From Pseudorasbora parva (taxonomy: Eukaryota; Chordata; Actinopteri; Cypriniformes; Gobionidae), in assembly GCF_024679245.1 (NCBI RefSeq), contig NC_090183.1:19253707-19317706 (forward strand): a stretch of 64,000 bases of DNA, in the 5' to 3' direction. The stretch's first letter is position 1; every line of letters begins with the position of its first letter. The notes beneath the pieces are model-generated. The model saw only the letters and a program-made list of their open reading frames with translations. It searched no databases and was not told the DNA's origin. The position numbers and the translations under genes were made by a program. Shown here in pieces: positions 50,369 through 60,420 of the stretch.

Positions 50369-50925
50369 GTTTTGTGTAAACAATGAGAGACGTACACGCG
50401 CGAGAGATCCACTTCCGACGCTTTCCGCGCTTGCGCAGACTAAAGCCAGAACGCGCGAATGTCACAACAGGAAACACGCATGCGCGCTCCCTCGGATCAG
50501 TCGGTTGTAGTGGTGTACAAGAGGTAAAAAAAATATAAATACTGTTCGTTTTCTCACACAAACCGCTCGTTTCATGTCTTAGGCCTTCAGTGTGTACTTA
50601 CAATGGGGGATTGTTTAATTTGGACTTCTGTGTATGCTCTTTGAGGTGGTAAACCATGCATAGACCTGCATTATGTGAGGCACAGAACGGTTTGACCTAA
50701 AATGATCAAAATTGAAACTACTGGGGAAACAAATACTCCTACATCTCGGATGCCCATGAGGTAAGCTAAAACATATCAAAATTTAATTTCAAAGTGAACT
50801 ATCCCTTTAAGTGGCATTTAATCTGGAACATAGTAAAATGTTAATATCTGTTGGAATAGGATCATTTTAATGCATTCGGTGAAGTTTGGCTGAACTGTAA
50901 ACTGTGCTGGGCGCTTGTGCCATAC

Positions 50926-51079
50926 CTCTGCTCTGTATGGTAGAAAGAGGGCACTGGCAAGGTTTCCTGTAATACCACTGAGAATGTAGATGATGGAAAT
51001 GCGTAACCAGCCTGCTAGTTTCTCCAGGTCTCTAAGTACAGTCATTTGGAAGATCACTGACACCAGGCAATGCAATAAG
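50926..51079 (-). CDS. rhbdf2: iRhom exon: first core membrane helices
   Basis: After a TTCTTCAG acceptor the exon encodes [13 protein letters not shown]..., then LEKLAGW and a hydrophobic helix, ending [13 protein letters not shown] at a GAG|GTATGG donor. The sequence is typical of vertebrate iRhoms between the conserved HAG loop and the GPAG helix. The first base completes a Gly codon from the exon at 51229, and 51 further codons follow. Confidence 0.93.
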
Positions 51080-51228
51080 CTGAAGAACAATCACATGAGC
51101 ATAGGTCAAAGAAATGGTCAATAACATTTTTGTGTCAAATCTAGTAACAGCCTTAGTCTGCCTCTTTCCATGTACGGACATGAGAAAGACTGGGGGAGAA
51201 AGAGTGAGTATAAAGACCTAAACCTTAC

Positions 51229-51329
51229 CCAGCATGAAGAAAAAGGGAGAGCCAGAGTCTATAGAACTGATCTGGGACACTGGGGTTCAAAAATGGCAGC
51301 AACCCACACACATCATCCAGACAGTGGAC
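51229..51329 (-). CDS. rhbdf2: iRhom exon: luminal loop to first core helix
   Basis: The exon starts after an ATCACAG acceptor with [16 protein letters not shown] and ends [10 protein letters not shown] at GG|GTAAGG. It includes DQFYRLW, the iRhom form of the rhomboid L1-loop Trp-Arg region. 33 codons plus two bases. Confidence 0.92.
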
Positions 51330-51486
51330 CTGTGATAGTACAGATGAAAAAATGCCTTTCTCAACGTATTACCATTTAACTCTATCCAGAGAAGTGTATT
51401 TGCAAAAAAAAAAAAAAAAGTAAAATCACAGAACATTTAAGTTTGGAATTTTGAACAAATATATATTTTCAATGTAAAATGGATAC

Positions 51487-51562
51487 CTGTGAACAGAGAG
51501 TGGCCTCCTCATGAAAATATCCACGCATGAATTGGCAGTACTCCCAGGTGGTAATTTCACAT
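51487..51562 (-). CDS. rhbdf2: iRhom exon: end of the cysteine-rich luminal domain
   Basis: A 76-base exon encodes [20 protein letters not shown], then TLCSQ, ending at CAG|GTATCC. The first base completes an Arg codon split from the exon at 56802. The conserved cysteines are in the positions usual for iRhoms. Confidence 0.9.
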
Positions 51563-52198
51563 CTTTATAAATGGATAAAAACAGAACAGATTTGAAAAAT
51601 ATAGAGATAAAGGGGAGCTAGATCCAACTTTTGGTTCCAATATTAATTATGTGGTTGTTGTTTTTTCCCATTTATCATTCCAGCTCTCAAACTGCAGTTG
51701 CGTTCACATACATTAAAAATATGGTTTGAGAACTATGGTGGATGACAAGATTTAAAGTAAACATACATTTTGTTCTTGACACAAACACTATTAAGTGCTT
51801 TTTGTCCAGCCTAGGCTCTGCCCCAGTACGGGTTGTGTCGAGAAAGCGATTCATTAGTCCGGTTGTTTGATGAGAGAATTATAAAAATGTAACGTTAGTA
51901 GCAATAAACGCATTCAGAATCCGTACAGCTGTAGGAGCGCAGTACATTTATTCTGATGTGCTGAACTGAGGAAGAATTCTAAGCTAGTACGGATTCTGAA
52001 TATTTTGATATTCAGCTGACCAATCAACAGAAAAGGGCATAGGCGATAACTCCCACCCATGTGTAGAAATGGAATTTTCAAACTGTTTATTAATTTTTCT
52101 ACCTCTGAACGAAAAACCGTTTAGTTTTCGATTTAATATCAAGTTGAAAAATGAGAAAACGGCTCATTTATTCATTTTTCGTAAAATAAATAAATTAA
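51563..52198. other. Intronic sequence with a short palindrome
   Basis: ATTCAGAATCCGTAC near 51912-51926 returns inverted as GTACGGATTCTGAAT near 51988-52002. This may be MITE debris. Nothing else was recognised. Confidence 0.5.
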
Positions 52199-53153
52199 AA
52201 AAACGAGAATTCGGCTTGATTTTGATAGAAAATGGATAAAAGGCTTGAATATTCGATTTCCACGTGGGCTTGCATGAAACGGCCCTTTCCACTGATTGGT
52301 CAACCAAACAGCAACCCGTGCCGCTTTCGGTGTTTCCAAAGTTCCGTCCAGAATAACTGTTCTCCGCTGCTGGACGGATTCTTAAAGTGTTTAAAGGGGT
52401 GGTTGCATGCGATTACACTTTTTTAACTTTAGTTAGTGTGTAATGTTGCTGCTTGAGCATAAACAGTATCTGCAAAGTTACAGCACTGAAAGTTCTATGC
52501 AAAACAAGATATTGTCTTTTAAATTTATGGCAGCTTATTGCCTACAAAAACGGCCGGTTTGGACTACAACAAGCTTCTTCCCGGGTTGGTAACAATATAA
52601 ACCCTTGCTAGTCACCGCAGATCTTACTTCTGCCCGTAATGGTAAGGGCCGTGGCATTTCTGAACAACCTGTGCTTGGAACTTCAGCCAATAAAAATACA
52701 TGAAACTACATTTGGGCCATCTAACCAATCTAAGACCATTACATTTTTTGGAGGGATGGGCTTCATAGCAGGAAGCAAACGAGCCGTTCAAAGGACAGTG
52801 GAGACAGCGGTGTGGAATAAAGGTAAAATATAAGAAAAATATGGTGTTTAAAAAAAAAAAAAAAAAAAAAAAAGTATTTAAAGGGGGGGTGAAACACTCA
52901 GTTTCAGTCAGTGTCATGTCAATCTTGAGTACCTATAGAGTAGCATTGCATCCTGCATATCTCCGAAAAGTCTTTATTTTTTTAATAATTATATAAGAAA
53001 GATGCGCTGTTCCGAGTCTTTCCGAAAAAAGCCGAGCGGGTGGGGGCGTGTCGTGTGAGCAGAGCTAAATAATGACGTGTGCAGCAGCGCGCTGTGTGTT
53101 GAGTCGAGTGCATCCCTAACAGCGGGAAAAAAACTTTATTTAAAAATAAAAAT

Positions 53154-53263
53154 ATGGCTTTTAATCAGATACAGCCATACATCTATGATCCGGAATCAGA
53201 CCCAGAGGCTGCAGTTGAACAGGAGCAGCAGCAAAAACGACTAGAGCAGGACGTCTATATGTG
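53154..53263 (+). pseudogene. Acidic second-gene first exon in copy C
   Basis: From the ATG at 53154 the frame encodes FNQIQPYIYDPESDPE, then Glu/Gln-rich residues, ending at a good GTG|GTAAGT donor. It is nearly identical to the exon in copy A and better preserved at the splice site. The function is unknown; the acidic start followed by an intron is what links the copies. Confidence 0.55.
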
Positions 53264-53475
53264 GTAAGTTACAAGTTATACACTAACTATATAATATGCT
53301 TAGCGGCTTGTGTTATTTACATATTTATACTTGAATTATATCGTCGTATTTTTGTCTTTGAAGGTGTACATGTGGGAAGTGCAGTTGTGCACGTGTGTTT
53401 GTGTGTTTACGCGTGGTTTGTGTAGACAGTAAGCGGACTAAAAAAAACACAGACATTTGAAGCAGTCTCACTCAC

Positions 53476-53720
53476 CCTTCTAACGTTGGGACTGCTCCAT
53501 CCTTCAGCATTAGGCGATTGGGAAAAGCCGGCGTCGAGCTGGGCCTTGTTTATGAAACAGTCGGCACCGAAATGCAGCGAACAGATATAAACATTCGCGC
53601 AACTCAGTTGCTGATCCGGAAAAGCAAATTACATCCACTGTTGCCTTAACGCGGGGTTTTGGAGAATCTGTGCAGGACTGTCTTGGTCTGGCAACCAAAA
53701 ACGCACTTTTTTGGTGACAT
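53476..53720 (-). pseudogene. THAP first exon in copy C
   Basis: From the ATG at 53720 the frame repeats the THAP exon of copy A, including the in-frame TAA right after Trp-Met, and ends at AGG|GTGAGT. It is somewhat shorter or shifted near the donor. The stop shared with copy A means the break predates both insertions. Confidence 0.7.
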
Positions 53721-55544
53721 TGTTATGTGCTATGTGTAATTGTCACCTGTCCAGCATCCTACAAGCCAGCGCTTTGATGGGCGTAGGCTGTTGCTTTCGC
53801 TCTCTCCCTCGCTCTCTCTCACGCGCTTCCGGTAGAATTGTCCGTAAGGCCCATACAAGGAAATTCCGCCCCCATTAACGTCAAAGGGGACGCATGATCT
53901 CAAAAAACTTGCCGAAACTTATGACTAACCGGAAGTAGTATTTTTGACAAAGAAATACTCCCATCAAACGTCCACCTTAACTTTTGAAACTTTGTCTATG
54001 TTTAGTATGGGATTCCAAGTCTTTAACAGTGTAAAAAGATCAGTATGCATGAAACAGCATTTCACCCCCCCTTTAAGACATGTTATACTGCGCCCCATAA
54101 ACACAACCAAGCCTAGAAAAAAAACATGGAACCGCCCCTTTAATAAAATTTAATAAACAGCTTTGACTCATATTGCGCTGGACAGGGACTAGAAAGGGTT
54201 TTCTTCTCTATAGGCATGGATTCGACAACCAACGTGCTAGATAAATATTAGCTGATTTATTATTTCAGAAATATTAATGTAGGTTACCTTGCATCTGCGC
54301 CCCATTACCCATCAGCTTACTTCAAAGCTGCATGAACCACTGGACAGCGGCAGATACAGTTGTAGCAATGCACAGACCCGTATCGATTTAAGTGTAAATA
54401 TGCAGCAGTGCAGTCATATCTATTATTTTAGACAGCACACTGAGTTATGGACAAGGGATAAAGCTTAAATATGATAGATTTGAAAATATGTATATGACAT
54501 TATTTGGTATCAATGTCAGTTTACTATCACACATTTGTTGTTTTGATTGTTATTCTATTAGTTTTTAGTTTTTTATTGTTGTTTGTTTGTTTGTTTTTAG
54601 ATAATATATTTGGACAATTGGATAATATAAATAATATTATTTGCAAACTGTTGTAATGCTGCTTTGGGGATTTACACATAATTACAATTACATATAGTCT
54701 TATGAGATTAAAGATTTAAATATAATATTTTGAAAAGACCAAGCATTTTGAAATAAGAAATAATAATATTATTATTATTTTTTTACTATACTTAAATTAT
54801 GAGAGAAATTAAGACCCCAGTAGGTGGTAGCACATAGCTGTCTTATAGGCCTGTTCAAAACGCTGGATCAGGTATGAAGCAAGTGGATATCAATGGGACA
54901 TTGAATCATTCACTCAACCGATTTGTTTAAATAATCAGATTCATTCATGAACAGCACTGTCCAGTGAGTCAGCTGCACAACAGTTCCGTGGCTTTATTTT
55001 GCAATAGCATTAACTAATTTGATTTCAGCTTTAACTCCTTGTTCAAAAGTGTACTGTCTGAAATAAAAGTTATCCCTACTGCATATTTACATTTAAATAC
55101 TGATGAACTTCGCTACCAGTGGGTCACGCAGCTTTTGATAGTTGGACTCAATGAAACCAGTGGTCTGCCAATTAAGTAAGCTGATGTGTAATGTGGTTGC
55201 AGATGCGAGGTAACCTACATTAAAATTTCTGAAATAATAAATCAGCTTATATTTCTTGTTGACTAGACAAGGTTGTTTTATGAGAGAGAGTTTATTAACA
55301 CTTTAATAATCCTTCTAGCAGCGGAGAACAGTTATTCTGCACGGAACTGTGGAAACACCAAAAGCGGCACGGGTTGATGTTTGGTTGACCAGTCAGTGGA
55401 AAGGGGCGTTTCATGCAAGCCCACACGTGGAAATCGAATATTCAAGCCTTTTATCCATTTTCTATCCCTGAACCTAAAAATATAAAATCAAGCCAAATTC
55501 TCGGAAAAATGAAGAATCTTCAGATCAAAACACACGCAAGAAAT

Positions 55545-56032
55545 AATAATAATTAGTTATATTTATATAGCGCTTTTCTATGCACTCAAAGCGCTTTACA
55601 TAAAAGGGGGAATCTCCTCAACCACCACCAATGTGCAACACCCACCTGGATGATGCGACGGCAGCCATATTGCGCCAGAACGCTCACCACACACCAGCTG
55701 ATTGGTGGAGAGGAGACAGAGTGATTAAGCCAATCATTATATAGAGATTATTAGGAGGCCATGATTGACAGGGGCAAATTGGCAAATTTGGCCAGGATGT
55801 CAGGGTTACACCCCTACGCTCTTTGACAGTACAGTGTCTCCATCACTATACTAGGGTGTTAGGACCCACACAGCCCACAGGGTGAGCCCCCCCTACTGGC
55901 CTCACTAACACCTCTACCAGCAGCAACCTGGTTTTCCCAGTTGGTCTCCCATCCAGGTACTGACCAGTCTCAGCCCTGCTTAGCTTCAGTGGGAAACCAG
56001 TCTTGGGCTACAGGGTGATATGGCTGCTGGTT
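55545..56032 (-). mobile_element. 5S rRNA-derived SINE (SINE3-like)
   Basis: Read on the minus strand, the head (56032 to about 55945) resembles 5S rRNA: GCCATATCACCCTG near the start, AAGCTAAGCAGGGCT, and TACCTGGATGGGAGACC, the C-box region of the internal pol III promoter. The body ends in TGTAAAGCGCTTTGAGTGCA, AAAGCGCTATATAAAT and an ATT-type tail, a LINE-like 3' end. The order fits a full-length SINE3-type element. Confidence 0.8.
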
Positions 56033-56069
56033 GTAGTAAGATGTAGTAAATAATATAAGATGTATTCTA

Positions 56070-56221
56070 TAAATATAATATGTAGTAAAACAAGCAATAG
56101 TATGTAAGCAAATGCTTGTAATATATACAAGCAAAATAATGTGATCAACATTAAACATCATATATAAATCAATCAGCAAATTTAAAATAACATGATCAAC
56201 ATTAAACATCAAATAAATCAA
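56070..56221. repeat. Short local duplication
   Basis: The 20-mer TGATCAACATTAAACATCAT (56142 on) recurs nearly intact about 50 bp later, within AT-rich sequence. Confidence 0.5.
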
Positions 56222-56801
56222 AACTGCCTAGTGAATTAAATGTGGACTACAAGAGTGTGCAAGCATTAGAGGTGCTAATGGACTCCATCTGTTTCATCAT
56301 TGTTCTGAATCTGATCTGGATGTAGTCTTTAAACCAAAATGGGATTTTCTCAGCATTTTGTTCAAAATTTAGCTTTTTTATGAAACCTATCCATATTCAA
56401 GTGTTGATAAAAATAAAAAAAAACTATGCTTGAAGCTAGAATAATTTTATTTCGTTTTTTGTTTAAACGAAGAGGGTCAGCTCTTTATTTTGGAAATATT
56501 GTATGGGCTATTACTTTTTTTGTGAAAATGGTCAAAAACCCTGCGGTGGCTGGCATTTATTTTATTTTATTTACGTGATATGGAGTCACAATTCTGACTC
56601 GCGAGTTTATATCTCAGAGATAGAAAGTCGCAATTAGGCCTCAGGACAAGCACATTTTTTACTCAGACAAGTGAATAAAAGATTTACTTGTCCGAAGGAG
56701 CCCTTCTTTTGACTGTAAGCATATGGAAAAATTGTCTACATGTTTAATCTAAACTGTCATCTAAACCTTGCTTTTAATTCTGACTAATTTTAATTCATCA
56801 C

Positions 56802-56896
56802 CTTCCTTTAGTTCCAATACAGCATGGCCTGCCCTTCAGTGTACAGTCCATGTGTTTGTATCCTGTGTGGTTCCATTCTTTAGGATATGTACAAAT
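56802..56896 (-). CDS. rhbdf2: iRhom exon: cysteine-rich luminal domain
   Basis: After a CTATTGCAG acceptor the exon encodes [18 protein letters not shown], then RPCCIGTKG, ending at AAG|GTGATG. The HMDC and RPCCIGTKG segments are near-invariant in vertebrate iRhoms. NHT is a potential N-glycosylation site. 31 codons plus two bases. Confidence 0.92.
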
Positions 56897-56936
56897 CTGC
56901 AATAGAGGAATAGGGGTGTGAAAAACAGCAACCAAG

Positions 56937-57000
56937 TCATAAAACAGTGTGTGTATGTATGCATGCATGTATGTATGTATGTATTTATGTATGTATATAT
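56937..57000. repeat. (TGTA)n microsatellite
   Basis: Degenerate TGTA/TGCA units over about 55 bp. Confidence 0.85.
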
Positions 57001-57004
57001 CCCA

Positions 57005-57620
57005 TTTGCAGCTGTTGCTTAAAGTCCTTAATGGCTGCCTGAAGTCTGGAACTCATGGACATTACCAATGCCAATACTTTATTTGTGAAGCTTTGCCTGG
57101 CCTTTACTGCAGCTGTATTCAGTTGTTGTTTGTTTGTTTGTGGGTCTTTCTGCCTTGAGTTTTGTCTTCAGCAAGTCCAATGCATGCTCAATGGAGATTG
57201 ACTCAGCCATTGCAGAACATTTTACTTATTTTCCTTCAAAAACTTCTAGATTGCATTTGTTGTGTGTTTTCGGTCATTGAATGTCCATCTGTACTGTGAT
57301 GCACCATTCAATCAACTTTGCTGCAATTGGCTGAATCTGGGTAGACAGTATATCCCTATTCTGTCAGATCATTAATAAACACCAACGACACAGTGCCAAC
57401 GGAAGCCATGCATCCCCATGCCATCACACTGCCTCCACTGTTTTACCCATGATGCTGTATGCTTTAGATTATGAGCTGTTCTTCATCCATCCAAATAATG
57501 CTTTTCCAGAACTGGTTTGGCTTTTTTAGATGTTTATTTTTGGCAACGTCTAATCTGACCTTTCTATTCTTGAGGCTTATGAATGGTTTGCACCTTTTGC
57601 TACACCTGTATTAGCTCTTG
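57005..57620 (-). pseudogene. Decayed Tc1-like transposase
   Basis: On the minus strand, frames with many stops read pieces such as RIERSD, KSQTSSGKALFGWMKN and EHALDLLKTKLKA in the order expected of a Tc1 transposase, from around the first catalytic Asp to the C-terminal part. It is a different, much older lineage than the intact copy at 60723-61718. No TIRs were found. Confidence 0.55.
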
Positions 57621-57930
57621 TTAATTCTTCTCTTCATTGTGGACTTTTACTATAACATGCATACTTCCTGAGTATATTCTTCCCTTGGCTGGATTCTGTG
57701 AAGGAGTTTTCCTTTACCATGGAGAGAATCATGTGATCATCTACTTGTGTTATCTTTTAATGTTGCTGAGCTTACCAGTGCATTCTTTTTTTTCCTCAGA
57801 ATGTACCAAACTGTTGATTTGGCAACTTCTAATAATTACATTTATTTGTTTTGTTTTTAAAGCATAACGATAGCATGATTCATTATCATTAAGAGCTCAT
57901 TTGACCTCCACATGCAAAAAGCACACATAA

Positions 57931-59062
57931 GCCCCATTCGTACGGGACTAGTATTATCTAGGGACCTCTGGTGATTTGTAATGATTGCAGAGAATGTCTG
58001 TGATCTTAATCCCGTGCGAATCGGCCATGTCTGTAATTTGTAAAGTAAAAATTCTCCCGCAAATTACCTACCATATTTCGCCGCACACCGAGGTCCTGTG
58101 ATTAGTAGTCCCGTGCGAATCGACATCTCTGTGATTTGGCCAGGATTAGGCGGATCGTCTATAATTTTTGCAAGTTTTTTTTTCTTCCTGTGAGCATTTC
58201 TATCTTTATTTCTATCTTTCACGAAGAATAAAGTCTGCATTCATAATGCACACCTTTATGAATTCCCGTGCAGCTGCACGGATTATACTTTAACTTTAGA
58301 ATGAGTATCAATTTGGGAGTAAACTGATTGAATGGTGTGTTTAATATTAACATCAATACTGTTCTTAATGAAAAGCAGAACAGAACAGTACAATGACAAG
58401 CTTGTTTAAATCGTTTAAATAGGCACTTTTACATTTAGTTTTGAAACTAAATCTTCCGCCGTAGGCTACATTGTCAGCTTACTCGTGATAAATGAAATCT
58501 GATTCCTGCCGCTGGTCTGAGCTCAGTTCATGGCGTCTGTTCGCTAACTGAATGAAATTATGTTTATTTATTACTATAAAATAATCAAAACGATATCTAT
58601 GCCTGTTTATGATTTCATACAGCTATATCCATAACGAAGTCTTGACATCATATCTGGGAGAAGTCAGTAAACTTGAGTAAAATCACAGGCTTCCCTTACG
58701 AAAGGAATATATATTTACCAATATATTACTTGAAATATATTATAATATATTGTAAATACATGGAATAATATATTGATGGTATTATACACTATATTATATA
58801 TTCCTGTAATATATTGCAAAATATACAAATGATTGCCGCTTTCATATATTGCAATATATTGGAGAATATAAATATTAAATCCCATATATGTGAATATATT
58901 GCCTAATGTATTACATGCTATTTTCCAATATACTGCAATATATTTTTGTTTCGTTAGGGTTTGCTTATCCCGTGCGAATGCACCACGCAAAACTCAGATG
59001 TGGGGGAGTAATTTCTAAATCACAGAGATCCCTAAATAATACTAATCCCGTGCGAATAGTGC
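57931..59062. mobile_element. TIR element with internal AT-rich array
   Basis: The left end GCCCCATTCGTACGGGACTAG and its inverted counterpart (right end ...CCCGTGCGAATAGTGC) share about 45 bp, including TAGTATTAT.TAGGGA and TCTG.GATTT. CCCGTGCGAAT also occurs four times in all inside and at the ends. The region 58713-58945 is a degenerate array of AATATATTG. No transposase was recognised, and the target duplication is unclear. Confidence 0.55.
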
Positions 59063-59322
59063 TTTAGAATAAACTCTAGACATGTTACCTGCATAATTGT
59101 TGAAGAAATTATAACGGAGTAGCCCTCACAAGTCCATGAATCAGTTTTTTCATTTTTGATGGCTACTCTCAAGAGCTGTTATTCCTAAACCCTTCCTCCA
59201 ATATATAAACACACACACAAACTTTATTTATTTGATGTTGGACTTCATTGGCTGAATTGTTAGACAAAACAAATCTTAAGACAAATCAAGTAAAAACAGC
59301 TGTCATTGCAAACATTTCTCAC

Positions 59323-59386
59323 CGGCCACTCTGTAATGTCATCAGGCCAAACATGGGGTCCTGAGGAGGCTGGCTCCTCACAAGTC
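59323..59386 (-). CDS. rhbdf2: iRhom exon: luminal domain, CxEP segment
   Basis: A 64-base exon encodes [20 protein letters not shown], then Pro, after an AATAG acceptor, and ends at CCG|GTGAGA. It aligns with the CDEPS...EWPEDITKWP segment typical of iRhoms. The first base completes an Arg codon from the exon at 59487. Confidence 0.9.
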
Positions 59387-59486
59387 CTATTCCCAGCATG
59401 TGTTGCAAAGACAAAAAGACAAAATAAAAGCTCAACATTTTCTCACAGAAAGAGAGATATTTTATTGAAATACCTCCCCGAAGTAC

Positions 59487-59572
59487 CTTGGGTCCTGATG
59501 GCAGACTGCCCCTGAAGATCTCACAATGTCTACATTCTCTTTGTTCCATTTTAAAAAGGTTGCTAAAGTCTC
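59487..59572 (-). CDS. rhbdf2: iRhom exon: luminal domain, VCHQDPR segment
   Basis: An 86-base exon starts after TATTCCAG with ETLATFLKW and ends VCHQDP plus AG at an AAG|GTACTT donor. The VCHQDPR motif is diagnostic of iRhoms. The middle is less conserved. Confidence 0.9.
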
Positions 59573-59865
59573 CTGGAATAAAAAATAAAACAAAAAGTAT
59601 TTAGTAGTCATATAAGCCTCTTAAAAGGAAGCACCAAAATTAAGACATATTTATTCTTAAGATTAAAGATATTTATACTTGACATAACTAATTAAAAGTA
59701 ATGAAAATGTATGTTCAGCTTGCTTCCTCTAGGTGGTATACAAGAGCTTTGTTTGAAATTTATGACTGTGATTAATCTTCACTCTACTGGACACACAACC
59801 ATTTTGCTGTTTATGTATTGTTTATTATTGTTCATGAATGTATGTTTATGTGTGTACAGTTGTAC

Positions 59866-60027
59866 CGAGCAGTCGTCACTCTGAGTCTGCACACATCCAG
59901 AACCATCATTCTGTACGCAGCAGCCGGACTCTCTCTCTAGATCTTTGGCCTGCTGTGCTATTTTAGCTATTTGACTGTCTCGTCTGATGCATGGGGAAAA
60001 CTTTGCTCCTAAGTGGATTAGATCCTC
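59866..60027 (-). CDS. rhbdf2: iRhom exon: start of the iRhom homology domain, most 5' exon in the window
   Basis: The exon begins after a TTTCATAG acceptor with [17 protein letters not shown] and ends [11 protein letters not shown] at TCG|GTACAA, exactly 54 codons at phase 0. Human iRhoms have the corresponding [15 protein letters not shown] and SGCVQT segments. The preceding exon, which should carry the first membrane helix, is not between here and 64000 as far as I can read. Confidence 0.92.
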
Positions 60028-60420
60028 CTATGAAACAAATAACACAGCAGCGGTGAAGAGACCCAACAGTGGTGACAAAAAAAGCAAAACCTCTTCTAAC
60101 ATTGTAACGACAGTAGAATAGATTAATATTTCAGTCTAAGAACCACTGACATTGTTCCTACATTAAAGTAATTTAATCTTTCTATTAAAGCAGCACTTGG
60201 TAACTTTTGTTCTCGGGGTCCCCCTACAGTTGGGAAAAAATAATGTCCTCAGCTACTGTCGTAAGCTGTCATCCTACAACAGGGGATGCCATCGCGCGTG
60301 CATTAGTTGACATGACAACCCTGATATCCCTGAACTAGTGATGCGCGGGTCGACTCATTACCCGCGGACCCCGTATTTCTATTTAATGGTCGCGGGTGCG
60401 GGGCGGGTTGTAAAAATATA

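Larger units (their letters stand above)
24188..50925 (-). other. rhbdf2: 26.7-kb iRhom intron inside the rhomboid core
   Basis: The donor (GAG|GTATGG at 50926/50925) and acceptor (24188/24187) bound one intron that interrupts the membrane core just before the GPAG motif. It carries at least six recognisable mobile elements plus microsatellites, listed separately. The first nine kilobases next to the acceptor (24188-33500) are AT-rich with mononucleotide runs and mostly unassignable. Confidence 0.85.
52882..54072. mobile_element. Kolobok-like TTAA element, copy C, inverted relative to copy A
   Basis: It is flanked by TTAA (52878-52881 and 54073-54076), with the same AGGGGGGGTGAAA ends as copy A. 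It carries the acidic exon on the plus strand (53154-53263) and the THAP exon on the minus strand (53720-53476). It is shorter than copy A by about 265 bp because sequence between the two exons is missing. It inserted into element D. Confidence 0.78.
52395..54139. mobile_element. TTAA element D, containing copy C
   Basis: The left end AGGGGTGGTTGCATG and the inverted right end (CATGGAACCGCCCCT) are bounded by TTAA (52391-52394 and 54140-54143). Without copy C it is about 550 bp. It is non-autonomous with no coding exon recognised; the frame at 52639-52833 looks incidental. Confidence 0.7.
52199..55510. mobile_element. Outer long inverted-repeat element (E), split by element D
   Basis: The sequence 52199-52390 continues, after the inserted element D, at 54144-54330. 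The joined arm is matched in inverted form by 55505 back to 55160, covering GGCTTGAATATTCG, GCATGAAACG, AACTGTTCTCCGCTGC, AAGTGTTAATAAA and TTAATGTAGGTTACC in the same order. The right arm keeps the uninterrupted TTAATAAAC site into which D inserted on the left. Without D it is about 1.56 kb. Its outer termini could not be fixed precisely and no protein was recognised. Confidence 0.65.
22680..60027 (-). other. rhbdf2: Inactive rhomboid (iRhom) gene, 3' part, probable rhbdf2
   Basis: Eight exons on the minus strand join in frame and encode about 385 residues. In order: 60027-59866, 59572-59487, 59386-59323, 56896-56802, 51562-51487, 51329-51229, 51079-50926 and 24187-23768. iRhoms are ER/Golgi multi-pass proteins that lack protease activity and escort ADAM17 to the cell surface, controlling release of TNF and EGFR ligands. 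The 5' exons (cytosolic N-terminus and first membrane segment) were not found and must lie beyond 64000. The family assignment is firm. The choice of rhbdf2 over rhbdf1 rests on the neighbouring aanat, as in mammals. The last intron is 26.7 kb and full of mobile elements. Confidence 0.85.
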
